From Holacanthus passer (taxonomy: Eukaryota > Chordata > Actinopteri > Pomacanthidae), in contig JAFREQ010000076.1 in assembly GCA_025331565.1 (NCBI GenBank), positions 496,001-560,000 on the forward strand: a DNA stretch of 64,000 nucleotides, read 5' to 3'. Positions within the stretch are counted from its first letter, which is position 1; the number at the start of each line of letters is the position of its first letter. This document shows, one piece after another, positions 24,230 to 35,075 of the stretch. The notes under the pieces were generated by a model. The model saw only the letters and a list, made by a program, of their open reading frames with translations. It did no database searches and was not told where the DNA came from. The position numbers and the translations under genes were made by a program.

Positions 24230-24960
24230 ATTAGAATTAGTCTCTTGGCCTTGCGAAATCATGATGCAATGATCTGCCCATTCATGCAGCTGCACTAGCT
24301 CCCGGAATGTCGAGTCCTCCTAAATAATTTGACATGGGCAGTAGGAAGTAAGATTACTTTATATCGGCATGTATTTCTCTTATCTTTATGGTGCAGTTCG
24401 GAGATAAGAACTGATCATCCATGCTGGCACTGTGTACTCACGCTGCATGAGATGCATACAATTATGCAAATCGCGTTGAAAGTCATAAAGCCTTGTTCAA
24501 GCCTGAGAGCCCCCGCTCTCCCTCCTTTCCCCCCTCACTCCCGTTCTCTGCTCTTTGGCTGCGGAGGAAACCCACAGTTTTGGATGGCGGTGAAGGCGGG
24601 CTCGTTCAGCAGGCGTGCATTTGTAATAAGAGACGCGCCGGGAAAGGAGGCAAGCTGGGGAAATATTTCAAAAGTAGGGAGCAGGATGAAATGGAAGCTT
24701 TCTGACAGAGTTGTATCTCCTCTATCAGCCGCTGCGCGTCTGTGTATTCATCAACATATAGAGTGGTCGGTCAAGCCTCTCAGCTGGCTGATCGCAGATT
24801 GCCTCCACTGTGGTCAAGTATCAACACAGTTAAGGGCCTTGCAGCGTGTAGGTGCTGTAATTATACGGTGCAAGCAAAGGCGAAATCTTCAGTCAGACAT
24901 TGTGGGGAGAGGGGAGGTAGAGCAAAAAGTACTTACTCCTATATTAAAGACATACTGCAG
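24230..24960. promoter_or_regulatory. candidate regulatory block, GC-richer, with POU octamer
   Basis: A perfect octamer ATGCAAAT lies at 24464-24471, inside ATACAATTATGCAAATCG. Downstream, 24490-24660 is clearly richer in G+C and CpG than its surroundings (CCCCGCTCTCCCTCC, GACGCGCCGGGAAAGG). The longest open frame of the window (24329-24964, 211 codons) overlaps it, but its translation has no recognisable domain or hydrophobic core pattern. A GC-rich enhancer or an unrecognised promoter are both possible. Confidence 0.25.
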
Positions 24961-25059
24961 CTGAGGGTATCCATGCTTATTTTCAGCCTTCCTTTTAATA
25001 TTTGGAAATTGCTTTGAGAGTATTCTTATACTTTTATTGCAATAAATTCACGATTCAGT

Positions 25060-25165
25060 ACAACCATAGAATGTCCAATAAATTCACATGTATTTAGAAA
25101 CCGGAGTCAAATTCCTTGTATGTGTACACATCCCTGGCTAATAAAGCTGATTCTGATTCTTCTCA
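25060..25165 (+). mobile_element. 3' tail of a fish LINE (CR1/L2-like)
   Basis: GTCAAATTCCTTGTATGTG is followed by GGCTAATAAAGCTGATTCTG and a partial TGATTC repeat. This is the standard 3' end of a common teleost LINE (AATAAAGCTGATTCTGATTC). Only the last ~100 bases are present, typical of 5' truncation. It may belong to the same LINE group as the RT fossil at 300-1290. Confidence 0.7.
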
Positions 25166-25559
25166 TTATTGTTATGTTCAAAGCTTGTGTGCTATTACTA
25201 AATAAACTGAATAGGTAATAAAGTGATAAACAGGAAAGAGGGAGACTTTGACAGGGTTCATAAAACGACATATTTTCTACCGTACATTGGGGGGCAGAGG
25301 TAGGACGACACCCCCAAATAGTCACACCCATGGGTGCAAGTGGTGTGTGCACAACCACCCTTAGTTAGTACACTTTTTCTTTTTTACCCTATTGAAGATA
25401 ATCAAGGTAACATATATGAAAACTTTACCTGATCACAACAGTAAATATAATAGCTTGTGCGTCTTTTACTGAAAAAAAAAATCAAGCTTTTTCTTCCTGT
25501 TCTTCATTAAAACAAAGATTTACTGCAGCCTCTTCATGTAACCTCCAGGTGTTAACGCA
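25166..25559. other. gene-free stretch
   Basis: No recognised feature. The minus frame at 25107-25358 partly overlaps the LINE tail and is a shadow. Confidence 0.4.
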
Positions 25560-26010
25560 ACACAACGAGATCAATAAGTTTCGTCCGATTCTCAGACGGA
25601 CAGCGCGCGTGCATATTTAGCTGCGACTCAGAGCAAAGGTTTCTATATCTAAAACAGATAAATGTACATGAATAATTCATATTAAGGGCGTGTGGGTTAC
25701 ATCACAGCCACTGTCAATGATAATCAGATGACGCTGATAAGATAATTTGTATGGTTCCCACAACACAAGGGCAAAGAGGATAATCATACTTTTAGATGAG
25801 CTGGGACAATACGTAATATAATGAGCGTGATGTGGAAACCCTTCAGTACTGCGCTGCTCTTTCCCCCGGAATCAAGACATCTAGGATGGATAAGATCATT
25901 ATCAGACTGTTTTGGCGTGTTCTACATTAGCTGTGCAGAGTGATTATTGGAACCAACTGAATTACGAGGCTGATTTCTGAACCATTACGGTGGCACTTAT
26001 CACAGCCTGA
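25560..26010. promoter_or_regulatory. candidate conserved non-coding element with GATA/homeodomain words
   Basis: Contains TGTCAATGATAATCAGATGA and CTGATAAGATAATTTG, a close run of GATA words (TGATAA, AGATAA) beside a TGTCA (MEIS/TGIF-like) word, and later GGATAATCATAC, GATCATTATCAG and TTATCACAGC. The clustering is notable, but alignment is needed. No coding potential. Confidence 0.3.
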
Positions 26011-28717
26011 TGGTAATAAAGAATCCAGAGTTTGATGATGGGGAGGTGAGTTATGAGGGGATGAAAGTAGGACACCACAGCACAACATTTGACTTGGAGA
26101 CTCACATATCCATGATGAATTTGAGAGGACATCTGGAAGGCAGAATGGCCATCAAACCGATGTATTATATATGTTTTTGTAATTTGTATTTTATGACATG
26201 TATTGTATTATTTTTCACTCTTATTTTGTCATTTTTGTGACAAATTGCTGATGAGTGTAAGTCTCCAGTTCTCAGACAAAGGTTCTGATAGAAAGGCTAT
26301 GATGGACTGTACACTGTATACACTTAATAGTTATGTTAAACACTATCTGAATCGTGCAGTCAGATTGTTAACAGATTCTCCAACACAACTGACAGATAGT
26401 CCACTTCCACGTCCACTGTATTTGACTGTTTTCTGTATTTGCAGTTCAAATCTTTATTTGTCTGTGTCGTGTGTATATGGTTGTGTTTTGTTTTTGCGTT
26501 CATGTTGTCAAACTGGTCAATGAGTTTCTCATTTAGCTCATGTCTTATTTCTTTCCAAACCCCGCACATGGGTTGTCAAATGGGTAAAGGTGTTTTCTTC
26601 CTTTGCTCGTGTTTTTCATATTTGCATGTGCCGCCTTAAGCTGCAGCGCGCTGAACTCTTGGGGCCACCGTAGAATTCAGGCAAATTGGGGATGAATTCA
26701 TACCTGATGCTGCCCAGTGAAACAATTAGGCTAAAATCTTTGAACATACAGCTCAAAAAATAAGCATGTCTGCACAGTAATAATGATCAAAGGAGACGTG
26801 ACTTGTTTCAAGGACAGAATCTCTTTGGTCTATTTGTTTGCCTCTGTTGCTGCTCCTGCCAGTAATCTCTGGAGAGTGGCTGTGTTTTTGGATTGATGCG
26901 GACGGTGTAGGGAGCCCGGAGAGCGCTGCAGGCAAGTGTCACTTCCCATTGGATGTTCCTGGTAACTACTATACATGTTTCAAAACAAACTGTCGCATGC
27001 CTAGTCTGAGATGTTTTCATATCTCCCTTTTAACTGGATGACTTTGACCAGCTTATAGCTCGTGAGGAGGATGATTGGGGAGGTTATCAGGTTGGAAAAA
27101 CAAATGTTTGAGTGCAGAGACGTAAAGTGACCTTTAACCGTTGGGGATTATCTCTCACCTGAATACTGAACGTGCAAGTATGTATAACGTCCTAGTTCTT
27201 GCTATGACAATCATGGACAATTAAGATGTGCAGAACTAGAAACAAACAAAGAAGATGTTTTGAAGATAACATATACCTGCTGATGAAACACCTCTAATGA
27301 GGATCCTAGACAATTATCACTTGCAACGTGCCATAAATAACCCGGTAGTTTGCATATTGCATAAACAAAACAAACATAACAAATAAGGAGAGTGGGTGAA
27401 ATTGCATAAGGTATTTATAAGCTAAGAAACAATGGCACTGTACTTTTTTTCTGCTCTGTCACAAGGAATAAAAAGTTGTGCGGAGAACTAAAAAAAAAAA
27501 AAGTTCCTGGCTCTCTTCCCTCCCACTGCAACTTCTGAGACATGTTTCCTCGCTCTGTGTCTGTGTAATTGCACATCACTCTCAGATGCCTCTCAACATA
27601 TTTGATACATTGACAAATTCCCCCTTTCAGTGTTCTCATCATGGCTATTCCCTGGAAACATACAAGAAAGAGGAGGAGGCAGGCGCAGAAGACAAGCACA
27701 GAGCTGGGCCCAGCTTCCCAGATGGGTTGTACCACATCGATTGACTGGTGAAATATATCTCATATCATATAAAACCAGCTCAGGGCCATGACAGCTCTTT
27801 AGGGAGTAAACTCCGGGTCTCCCAAAGGCTTCTGGAAAACAAATTGACAAGACGCAGTGCTTTTGCTGCAACAGTGAAAGCTACAACAATCGCAGTAGAC
27901 CTGCTGCATGTGTTGTTTTCATCCAAGGTTGCAAAAGCACCAGGAAAGGGTTGCTTTCTTTGATTTATGGCCAATTAAGAGTAGCTTTAAACATGATTTG
28001 TTTTATTCAAGCCTCATCCACCATCAGGGGAAATCTCTGCTGGAGAGAAATTCCTCTGGTCCCCGTACTATATATGACACATGGGTTTGGGAACAAGACA
28101 GACAGAGAAAAAAAAAAAAAAATAGAGGAAAATTATGTGTTGATGAGCTCATATTATGTATTTCTAATGGTGAAACTTTTAAACTGCGGGTCAATTGTGG
28201 GTCTTTTTTCCTGCCATGTTTTTTAGGGGTGACAAAATAAAATTGTCGTTCTCCCTTAAAAGAATGAATACACCACCTTCCTTCACTGAAGGTTACCAGT
28301 GATTTTTCCACAATCGATCCAGTAGATTCTAAACATGATTAAAACATGCCAAACCATTAGTTTGGTCCTTTAAGCTTTGCAAACTGAGTCAGTGTTCAGC
28401 AAGAAAAAAAAAGCCTTCTTTGTAGTTTGATGTAAATCTGTTCATATTGAAGCATGTTGCTGCCAACAAAAATAATGTCACTGGAGGAGGCCTCTGGTGC
28501 TTTCTCCCAAACCACTGAACGCATCACTGCATTACTGGAGCTGTGCTGGTCATGAGCATTGTCCCAGACAGCAACAGTGACATCATGTTGCAAATTCACA
28601 GCTGGAACCTCAGCAGACTGTGGGTTGATGGTTTTTTCCCAATACATCTGAATCCATGCATTGATTAGTGATGAATCATTCTCCTAAATATTAAATATTC
28701 TCCTAAAAAGAAAAATT
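26011..28717. other. gene-free stretch
   Basis: No gene supported. Short A runs at about 27489-27500 and 28108-28123 explain several lysine/phenylalanine-rich chance frames. Overlapping open frames on both strands at 26.2-26.6, 27.4-27.9 and 27.9-28.3 kb show no domain. Confidence 0.4.
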
Positions 28718-28880
28718 GAACATCAGTCAAAGAGAAGATGTTAAAGCACAGTGGTAAAGATACAAATACAAGACTATAATAAAATTTTAGGTGTCTGCAA
28801 AGGAAACTAAAATAATTTTAAATAGGAAGCTTACGTGGGCTAGGATTTGTAGTTTTTTGTTAATCTATTATTATGGAGTG
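28718..28880 (+). repeat. direct repeat C, left copy (partner 31664-31830)
   Basis: CATCAGTCAAAGAGAAGA, then GCACAGTGGTAAAG and ACAAGACTATAATAA, then TTTTTTGTTAATCTATTATT. The same order recurs at 31664-31830 with many substitutions. An old dispersed repeat or segmental duplication about 2.95 kb apart. Confidence 0.5.
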
Positions 28881-31142
28881 CAGAAAAATAGCATGCATTG
28901 CAGCTCTGACTGTCCTCGGGTCTTTTACAAATTGGGTCTCTTTCTTTTCAAATATAATTTATACACATCAGGTTCAGGTCGGTTTTCCACGGGTCCATTT
29001 TTGATTGTACTGCCTCAGGACTCAAAAAGCATTGGGGTAGCCTGTGAGCCCAAACAGACCATGTTTGGTGCTAGCCCACTGACATTAATGCCAATCAGTA
29101 TTCATGGGACAAGTACTCATGTCTTAGTTATCAGGAAAATTTGCTGAGATACAAGAAACTCTCAAGAGCCATTAAAGCATGACATTCTCCAAAGAGTCAA
29201 TATGTGACAGATTGATAAATGAACGAATTATCCAACTTCATCCGCGCAGGACTGTTGTCATAGTTAACCATCAAAAACCGAAACATATCTATTTCATTCT
29301 GCCAGCTGTCTATAGCATCAAAGTCAAAAGGGATATTGTAATTGGATGCTGATGTAGGCCAATATTAATCATCATTTTATTGTGAGGCTCAGCAGTGAAG
29401 TGGGCAGAGCTGCCCTGTTTGGACCAAGATGGAGTATGCAGAGGAGAAAAGACCAATTTCCTTGTTGTGAATGGAAAGTTCTCTAAAGCAGTTTGGAGTG
29501 ATTTTTCATCAATCACGGCACATTCCTCCTGAGCTGGGAATTGGGGGGGAAAAAATGAGAGAACGAGACAGACAGAGAGAGAGAGAGAAAGGGTTGGACC
29601 ACTCTATTACCTGAGCGCACTTCACTGTGAATAATGATGTATGACATAAAAGCACTCAAGAGTTTCTTTAAAATGTTGCCAGCGTGGATCTACAGCTTCA
29701 GTCATGGGATAACACACATTTAACATTTAGGGCACCCCTGGGTGAGAACTGGAAAACATCATACAACAGCTCCGCCTCTGGTTCATCAATTGAACAGCAA
29801 GGATTATTAGTATTTTCAAAAGATCTTCTCTTTATTATATATTAACAAAACCTCAAACAACTTTTTCTCTCTCAAAGAGATTTGATTTGACATTATGGTC
29901 ACGTTGTCTGACTCCCTCCACACCATTTTTTTTTTATTTGATAATATCAAAAAATGTCATATCTATGATGCAATGTCAAGCAAATCTGCTCATTTGTCTA
30001 TCTCACAAAAATCTCCACAGTACAAGTTTTGACATGTTTGCCATCAATATTTTATAAGTAAGCCCCCAGGATTTTTGTCTAAACTTCACACTGGCTTTTT
30101 CCAAACCACCCAAGGTCAATCGGCCGCCTGTATCAAGGACCTTTTCTCGACAGAATCCACCCAGACCACTGATATTTTGCACCAGAACAAAAAAGAAGAT
30201 TATTCTGTATCTGTGAGTTTCAGCGTGGGAAAATGGAAACTATGACCAGCGCTACATCTGTATATTGACAGGTCAGTGCGCTTGCTATGTGCTGCGAGGC
30301 TCTCTCACAGTCCTTCAGTTATGCAAAGCGACTGTGTGTGTGTGTGTGTGTTCCCTCCAAGGCATGGTGGTTCTGCACCTGCAGGTCTTTTAATGAATAA
30401 CTAAATCATACACATTGTATATTTCACTGTTAATATGCACAGAAAGAAGTTCTCACTGTTCCGGTGTAACACTTTAATTTTGTCATTGCTGCAAGATTGT
30501 CTTTGTGCATGTTGCTTTCAAACAGATAACAAATGCAGACTCATCTGTGTTAGACTTTTCTTTTGAAGTATTAAAGAGTATCACAGCTAAAGGTTTTCCA
30601 TTGTAAGTTTTTACAGAAACTCTATAATATTAATTTTCTTCTTCACTGTCATATGGCAATCACATCACTGTAAGCTATGGTCGATTTGGCCCTGCAATAT
30701 CAGCCTTGCACCTTTGCAACCAACACGCATACATTACCATTATTTACCTGAAATGTATAGAGCGAAATAGCTAACAACTGAAGTAGGTTTCCCTTTAACA
30801 TCCTGCACTTTAATGTTAAAGACTGTATTCCATAAGTTGTTAATAAAACGTTTCTACATCAGTGGACATTCAACATGCTAATGAGATCTAAATATTCACC
30901 CAGTGACCTTCTGGCGTGCAACTATGCTGGTTCGAGGGCTCCCACGATGTGTAATCGCTGTAATTCAAGGTCTGGCGGAGCGCTTCGTGTCACAGCGATT
31001 ATCATTTACCACTCGCATTAAAATACATTACTCATTCACTGTACAGTTGGTCAGTGTGCGCTTTGACCGGTCAGGCTGTACTCGGTATACCTCTTATACT
31101 GTATGTAAAAGGTTTCGTGAGTGCAGGAAGGACTGGAAATAT
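28881..31142. other. gene-free stretch with two microsatellites
   Basis: A GA run (29575-29588) and a TG run (30333-30351) are the only clear repeats. The 30110-30310 part, with TTGACAGGTCAGTG, and the CpG-containing 30900-31080 part look non-repetitive and may be regulatory, but I cannot support a call. Confidence 0.35.
30333..30351. repeat. (TG)n microsatellite
   Basis: About nine uninterrupted TG units. Confidence 0.9.
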
Positions 31143-31310
31143 GGAGATAAAAAATGTGGTTTGTCAGTCTGAATATATATTTAAATGCAAATGTAGGCAC
31201 ACTCCTTTCTTTACCGCTATGGTTGCTGTAAATTTAAGCTATTTACTCTCAAAGTAACAGATAAACTGATTTCATATTATGATTTTATTATGACATTTGG
31301 AATCATCTGG
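31143..31310 (+). repeat. direct repeat D, left copy (partner 31988-32135)
   Basis: AAAAAATGTGG, CAGTCTGAATATATATTT and AACAGATAAACTGATTTCAT align with the partner 840 bp downstream. The partner lacks some of the middle. Confidence 0.5.
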
Positions 31311-31663
31311 CCTAAAATCGGGGTCAATCCAAATTTTAGCCTAATTAATTCTGGTAGGGTCGTGTTGTATTGTTGCGAGTTTTGAGTTTGTGTGTGAAAA
31401 AGTGCAAGTAGACTCATTATCAGTTTTTATCAAGGCATCAAGGGTGGGTGGGACATGCCCCCTTTTCAAAACCTCACCTTAAAATTGACTTGTATTGTTT
31501 CAGGTTGGTTTTCTTACTCAATTATCTCTGTGAGCATTGTTCTCTCATTGTCCCGCCACTGTAGTCGAGATGAGACAGGATCTCAGCTGATAATGTTGAT
31601 ATGCTCATCTGATTTACCTTCAGCTCAAAGCAGTGAGTTTAATGAGTGAGCGGCAAGTGCTTT

Positions 31664-31830
31664 GAGGATCAGTCAAAGACAAGACAGTGAAGCGCAGTAG
31701 CAAAGCCGCAAACACAAGACTATGATAACGTTTAAGGTACCAATAAAGAAAACGAAAAACCATAATAAATAGAAAGAGTTTTTTGTTGTTGTTCTACCAT
31801 TATTTCTGAAAGCGCAGTAACCAGTTTATT
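31664..31830 (+). repeat. direct repeat C, right copy (partner 28718-28880)
   Basis: GATCAGTCAAAGACAAGA, GCGCAGTAGCAAAG, ACAAGACTATGATAACG and TTTTTTGTTGTTGTTC in the same order as the left copy. Confidence 0.5.
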
Positions 31831-31987
31831 TTCAATTCAATGAATTTCTTTTTCAGTTTTTCAGAAACTGAATAGCATGGTGTTTACTGAAAAATAAAAC
31901 CTATGCCCTTGCAATATCTCATAATTTTAATTAAGTGCAAAGCGAAATTGAGACAAAATCTAACATAGTGCAAGGTGTGTACTGCAT

Positions 31988-32135
31988 GTTTAAAAAAATG
32001 TGGTTGTTCAGTCTGAATAAATATTTGGTTGCAAATATAAGTATACTATATGTATACTTTACTTTGACATTAACAGATAGATCTGATTTAATATCATCTT
32101 GATTTTCTTATGCTGTTTGAAATGATCTTCATTTT
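31988..32135 (+). repeat. direct repeat D, right copy (partner 31143-31310)
   Basis: AAAAAAATGTGG, CAGTCTGAATAAATATTT and AACAGATAGATCTGATTTAA in the same order and orientation as the left copy. C and D copies alternate (D, C, D), so they may belong to one larger decayed element. Confidence 0.5.
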
Positions 32136-32159
32136 ATTGTTTTTGTGAATAGTGCAACA

Positions 32160-32600
32160 GAGCTTTTGAATCGTGGCAGCCGGAAGATGAAAAGAGAGCA
32201 CGGCGCATACGGAGCTCACGATGACGGTGGCAGATTTACTTGTTGAAATTTAATCAAGGACCCCGTTTTTGAAACAATGGGTCCTTGGTGTCAGAGAGAG
32301 GTAGACAAAGGCAGACTTTTAATTTCTGCCTGCCGATTGACACGACAACTATCACTGACATACTGCATTTCATCCGCTTTAACTGGCTTCCTAATTAAGC
32401 TCGGGTTATCCATGAGTTGGTTCAAAAACAGCCGCTGTCACTGGTGGACTTTTTGTCTTCAGAGTCTCGTAAAAGGTGTCCTGAATATGCACTTCATGAC
32501 TACATGCATGACATTGTGCCAAGAGACTGATGATGAAGCTGCATGTTCAAGGCAAAACGTCAGCAGCCTGACCAACTGCTGATCCATCATTATCCTTGCA
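32160..32600. promoter_or_regulatory. candidate conserved non-coding element with stem-loop
   Basis: CAAGGACCC at 32255-32263 is perfectly complementary to GGGTCCTTG at 32279-32287 (9-bp stem, 15-base loop). Around it the sequence is non-repetitive, with TTAATCAAGG and CCTAATTAAGCTCG. The plus frame 32277-32582 is open for 101 codons but starts inside the stem and shows no domain. A structured transcript or an enhancer are both possible. Confidence 0.25.
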
Positions 32601-33547
32601 TCTCAGCATAGGGCTAGTTAGTCCTTGTGTTATGAGTGTGATAAGGAACAATTTAAGATCCCTGTTTGGCTGCTTGGCTTCCATACTTGTTTGTATAAAC
32701 TGTGAGAACTCCGTCTAACCCCGTTAACGAGCAGAGACCATTGCATCCACACTCACAGCGTGCCGAGTAGAGACAGAGCCGAGGAGAAGAAACTGGAATA
32801 CTTCCTTCAAGTATTTCCTTCTGTTTGCACATAAATGCATAAAATGTAAGTTGTCTTCACGTTTCCTCTGTGTTTTTATTCAATAATTGCGGTCGTTTTT
32901 ATTTTTTTTTTCCATGTTGAAAGTTATTTTACCATTCCAGCCTCTCATTGGCTCTTCCCCGATTGTTGCGCCGCATCAATACGCTAGTTATTCTATTTGA
33001 TTGTGCTCTCTAATGGCTGCTTGAAATCTTTGGTAATGTGCCTTAATGTGCAGTATTTCATGTGCAATAATTTCAGTACCTGTAAAAATGAGTTTTTCTG
33101 TGATTATCTTCAAAGCTCGGTATAAGGATGCTTGCTTGTGGATTAAAGGGTTGCAGTAAAGAGCTGTATTGCTTTGAATATATTGTTATTTTCTCTTTTG
33201 TGGACACAAGGGTGTCATGCGAGGCAGAACTCTTGGGGGATGGGAATAATTACAATGGGGTGCTTAAATAATGTTGGCTTGTTGGTTTAGTAAAGTTACA
33301 GAAATGGTTGAATACGCTCCTTCCCCACCCAGTCTGATGTTGGACAGGAGTAGCTGTTAAGGGGTATCTGAAGCTATTCAACAATCCGACAAGCAGTTAC
33401 AGTGGAGTATATCACAGTGTACTATTGTAATGTAACCTGTAATCCCATTAACTAATGTAGTTGGTTCATGATGTGCTCCTTGGCTTTGGAGGTAGGTAAT
33501 AAGCCAGTTAACCGGGCATGATAACAATGGGATCTTACATTAGCACA
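32601..33547. other. gene-free stretch; possible non-coding exon end
   Basis: A GTAAGT donor-like word lies at 32846-32851 after GAGGAGAAGAAACTGG-type purine-rich sequence at 32780-32800. With no frame or promoter, I do not call an exon. Confidence 0.3.
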
Positions 33548-33660
33548 GATAAGATAAGATAAGATAAGAGATAAGATAAACCTTTATTTGTCACTCAGTG
33601 GGGAAATTTGCAAAGATATTACAGACAAAAGCTCGGCTCCTCCAAGGGCTGAAAGGTCAC
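33548..33660 (-). mobile_element. LINE/SINE 3' tail with (TTATC)n, antisense
   Basis: The plus strand shows GATAA repeated at 33548-33580, followed by CCTTTATTTGTCACTCAGTG and GGGAAATTTGC. Reversed, this is the familiar teleost retroposon end 'GCAAATTTCCCC..ACAAATAAAGGTTTATC(TTATC)n'. Body sequence upstream (to the right) is not recognisable, so it is a short 5'-truncated copy. Confidence 0.65.
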
Positions 33661-33674
33661 CGGGATCGGTCATC

Positions 33675-33705
33675 TCTTCCTCCTCGTCCTCCTCCTCCTC
33701 CTCCC
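33675..33705. repeat. (CTC)n-rich microsatellite
   Basis: TCTTCCTCCTCGTCC then CTCCTCCTCCTCC with one G interruption. Confidence 0.85.
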
Positions 33706-34984
33706 ATCAGTCTGTTAGATGTAGATAAACAGATAAACATACTGTTAAATCCTTAGACTTTTGCTCTTGTGTGTTTGCTTTTGGAAAATCTAGAAAACCA
33801 TCCAAACTCTTTCACTGCTGGGTATCGCTGCTACTACAACCCCATGCAGACCAGATCTACATGAGGAGAAATCCAAAGCTTGACAGGCCTGTCAGGCCGA
33901 GTTACAGCTATGAATGAATCTCTATACATTAGAGGGGTTTCACTCGGTTCTTTTTTTTCCCCCCAACAATGATGTTGAAATAAATGGCACGGAGTGTTTT
34001 TTTTTGGTGCTGATCAAATGGATGTGTGTATTAAAACTAAATTCCAGCAGATGACCTACATGTGAGTCATACTTGAAAGCTTAGATCAGAATTAGTCACT
34101 TGAGCCCTGTTGGGATGGCAGTGCAGCAGCTGGACTTTAAAAGCAGGAGGCTTGAGGCAGAGGTTAGAGCAGACCGACCAGGTGTTTATTTCACCCACAA
34201 TGAAGACGCAGCAACAATAACAGCCATACTTGTCCACATAAAATATTGTAGTCGATGGGCTGCAAATGGTCCTGACAGCAGCAGCCCTTGATGGAAACTG
34301 GCAGCCTTATATAGCCTGCCTCTGGCAACAAGCTCGGCCCCTACCACAGCACAGGGAAATCTGCCCCTCACCTGACATCAGAGCTACACAAAAATACAAC
34401 AAATACATTAAAATGCATCTATAGTACACTAATGTGAAATGGATGCAGGGTCTTATTTTATGTTACACATTACTGTGGAGTCACAGAAAACCTGAAGAGC
34501 AGATTAAAGTGCACCAACACCCCTACTCTAATTATGGTATCTCCCGGAACCTTTAAAATGGTGCTCAGACCCTGGGGACTCTTTTAGCCTGAACACCTTG
34601 GAGAGGACCCTCATTAGAGGTGAGTGACCTGAATGTTACATTACAGCAAACATTAGTGAACAGTCACGCGACAGTTAACACTGCATTTAATCCATCATCA
34701 GTTGAGCAAAGGTTTTACCACAATAAGTGTTTTATGTTGAACCAAACTGGCCACACTTAATGTATATGTTTGTCTGTACACACAATCAGTTCCAACACAA
34801 AACACACACCATTAATGCACTCAACAGTTTAACACTTCAAGCCTTATTTAGGTTGGCTGTATAGAAACGGTGCTACAAAACTCTAGTAATGAAGACAACC
34901 TCCATTACATGCTCTAACAATAAATTAAGGTAGAATCATTCGCTTGAGACAACTGTCATAATCCCGGCTGCTTTGCTGAGCCAG
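33706..34984. other. gene-free stretch
   Basis: No gene. A small stem GGGCTGC / GCAGCCC lies in 34257-34289. The frames at 34100-34291 (plus) and 34186-34371 (minus) are chance frames. Confidence 0.35.
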
Positions 34985-35075
34985 TGCTGGCATGAGATGA
35001 GGTACACTTTATTAATCCTGGAGGAAACCTGACTGGCATGAAGGACAATGAGACCGAGCAATGAAAAGAATGCCA
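34985..35075 (-). mobile_element. second LINE/SINE 3' tail, antisense
   Basis: Plus strand GAGGTACACTTTATTAATCC then TGGAGGAAACC. Reversed it reads 'TTTCCTCCAGGATTAATAAAG..', the end of a common fish retroposon (GGGATTAATAAAGT). The terminal short repeat has decayed. The minus frame at 34936-35187 is a shadow. Confidence 0.45.

Noticed and set aside
24329..24964. 211-codon open frame, the longest in the window
   Set aside because: No recognisable domain, signal or family; it overlaps a GC-richer block and another frame on the same strand; no splice or promoter context.
27415..28311. Overlapping frames on both strands around 27.4-28.3 kb
   Set aside because: Driven by A/T homopolymers (Lys or Phe runs); mutually overlapping in several phases.
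30925..30975. GGTTCGAGGGCTCCCACG as a tRNA T-arm
   Set aside because: No matching D arm or acceptor stem around it.
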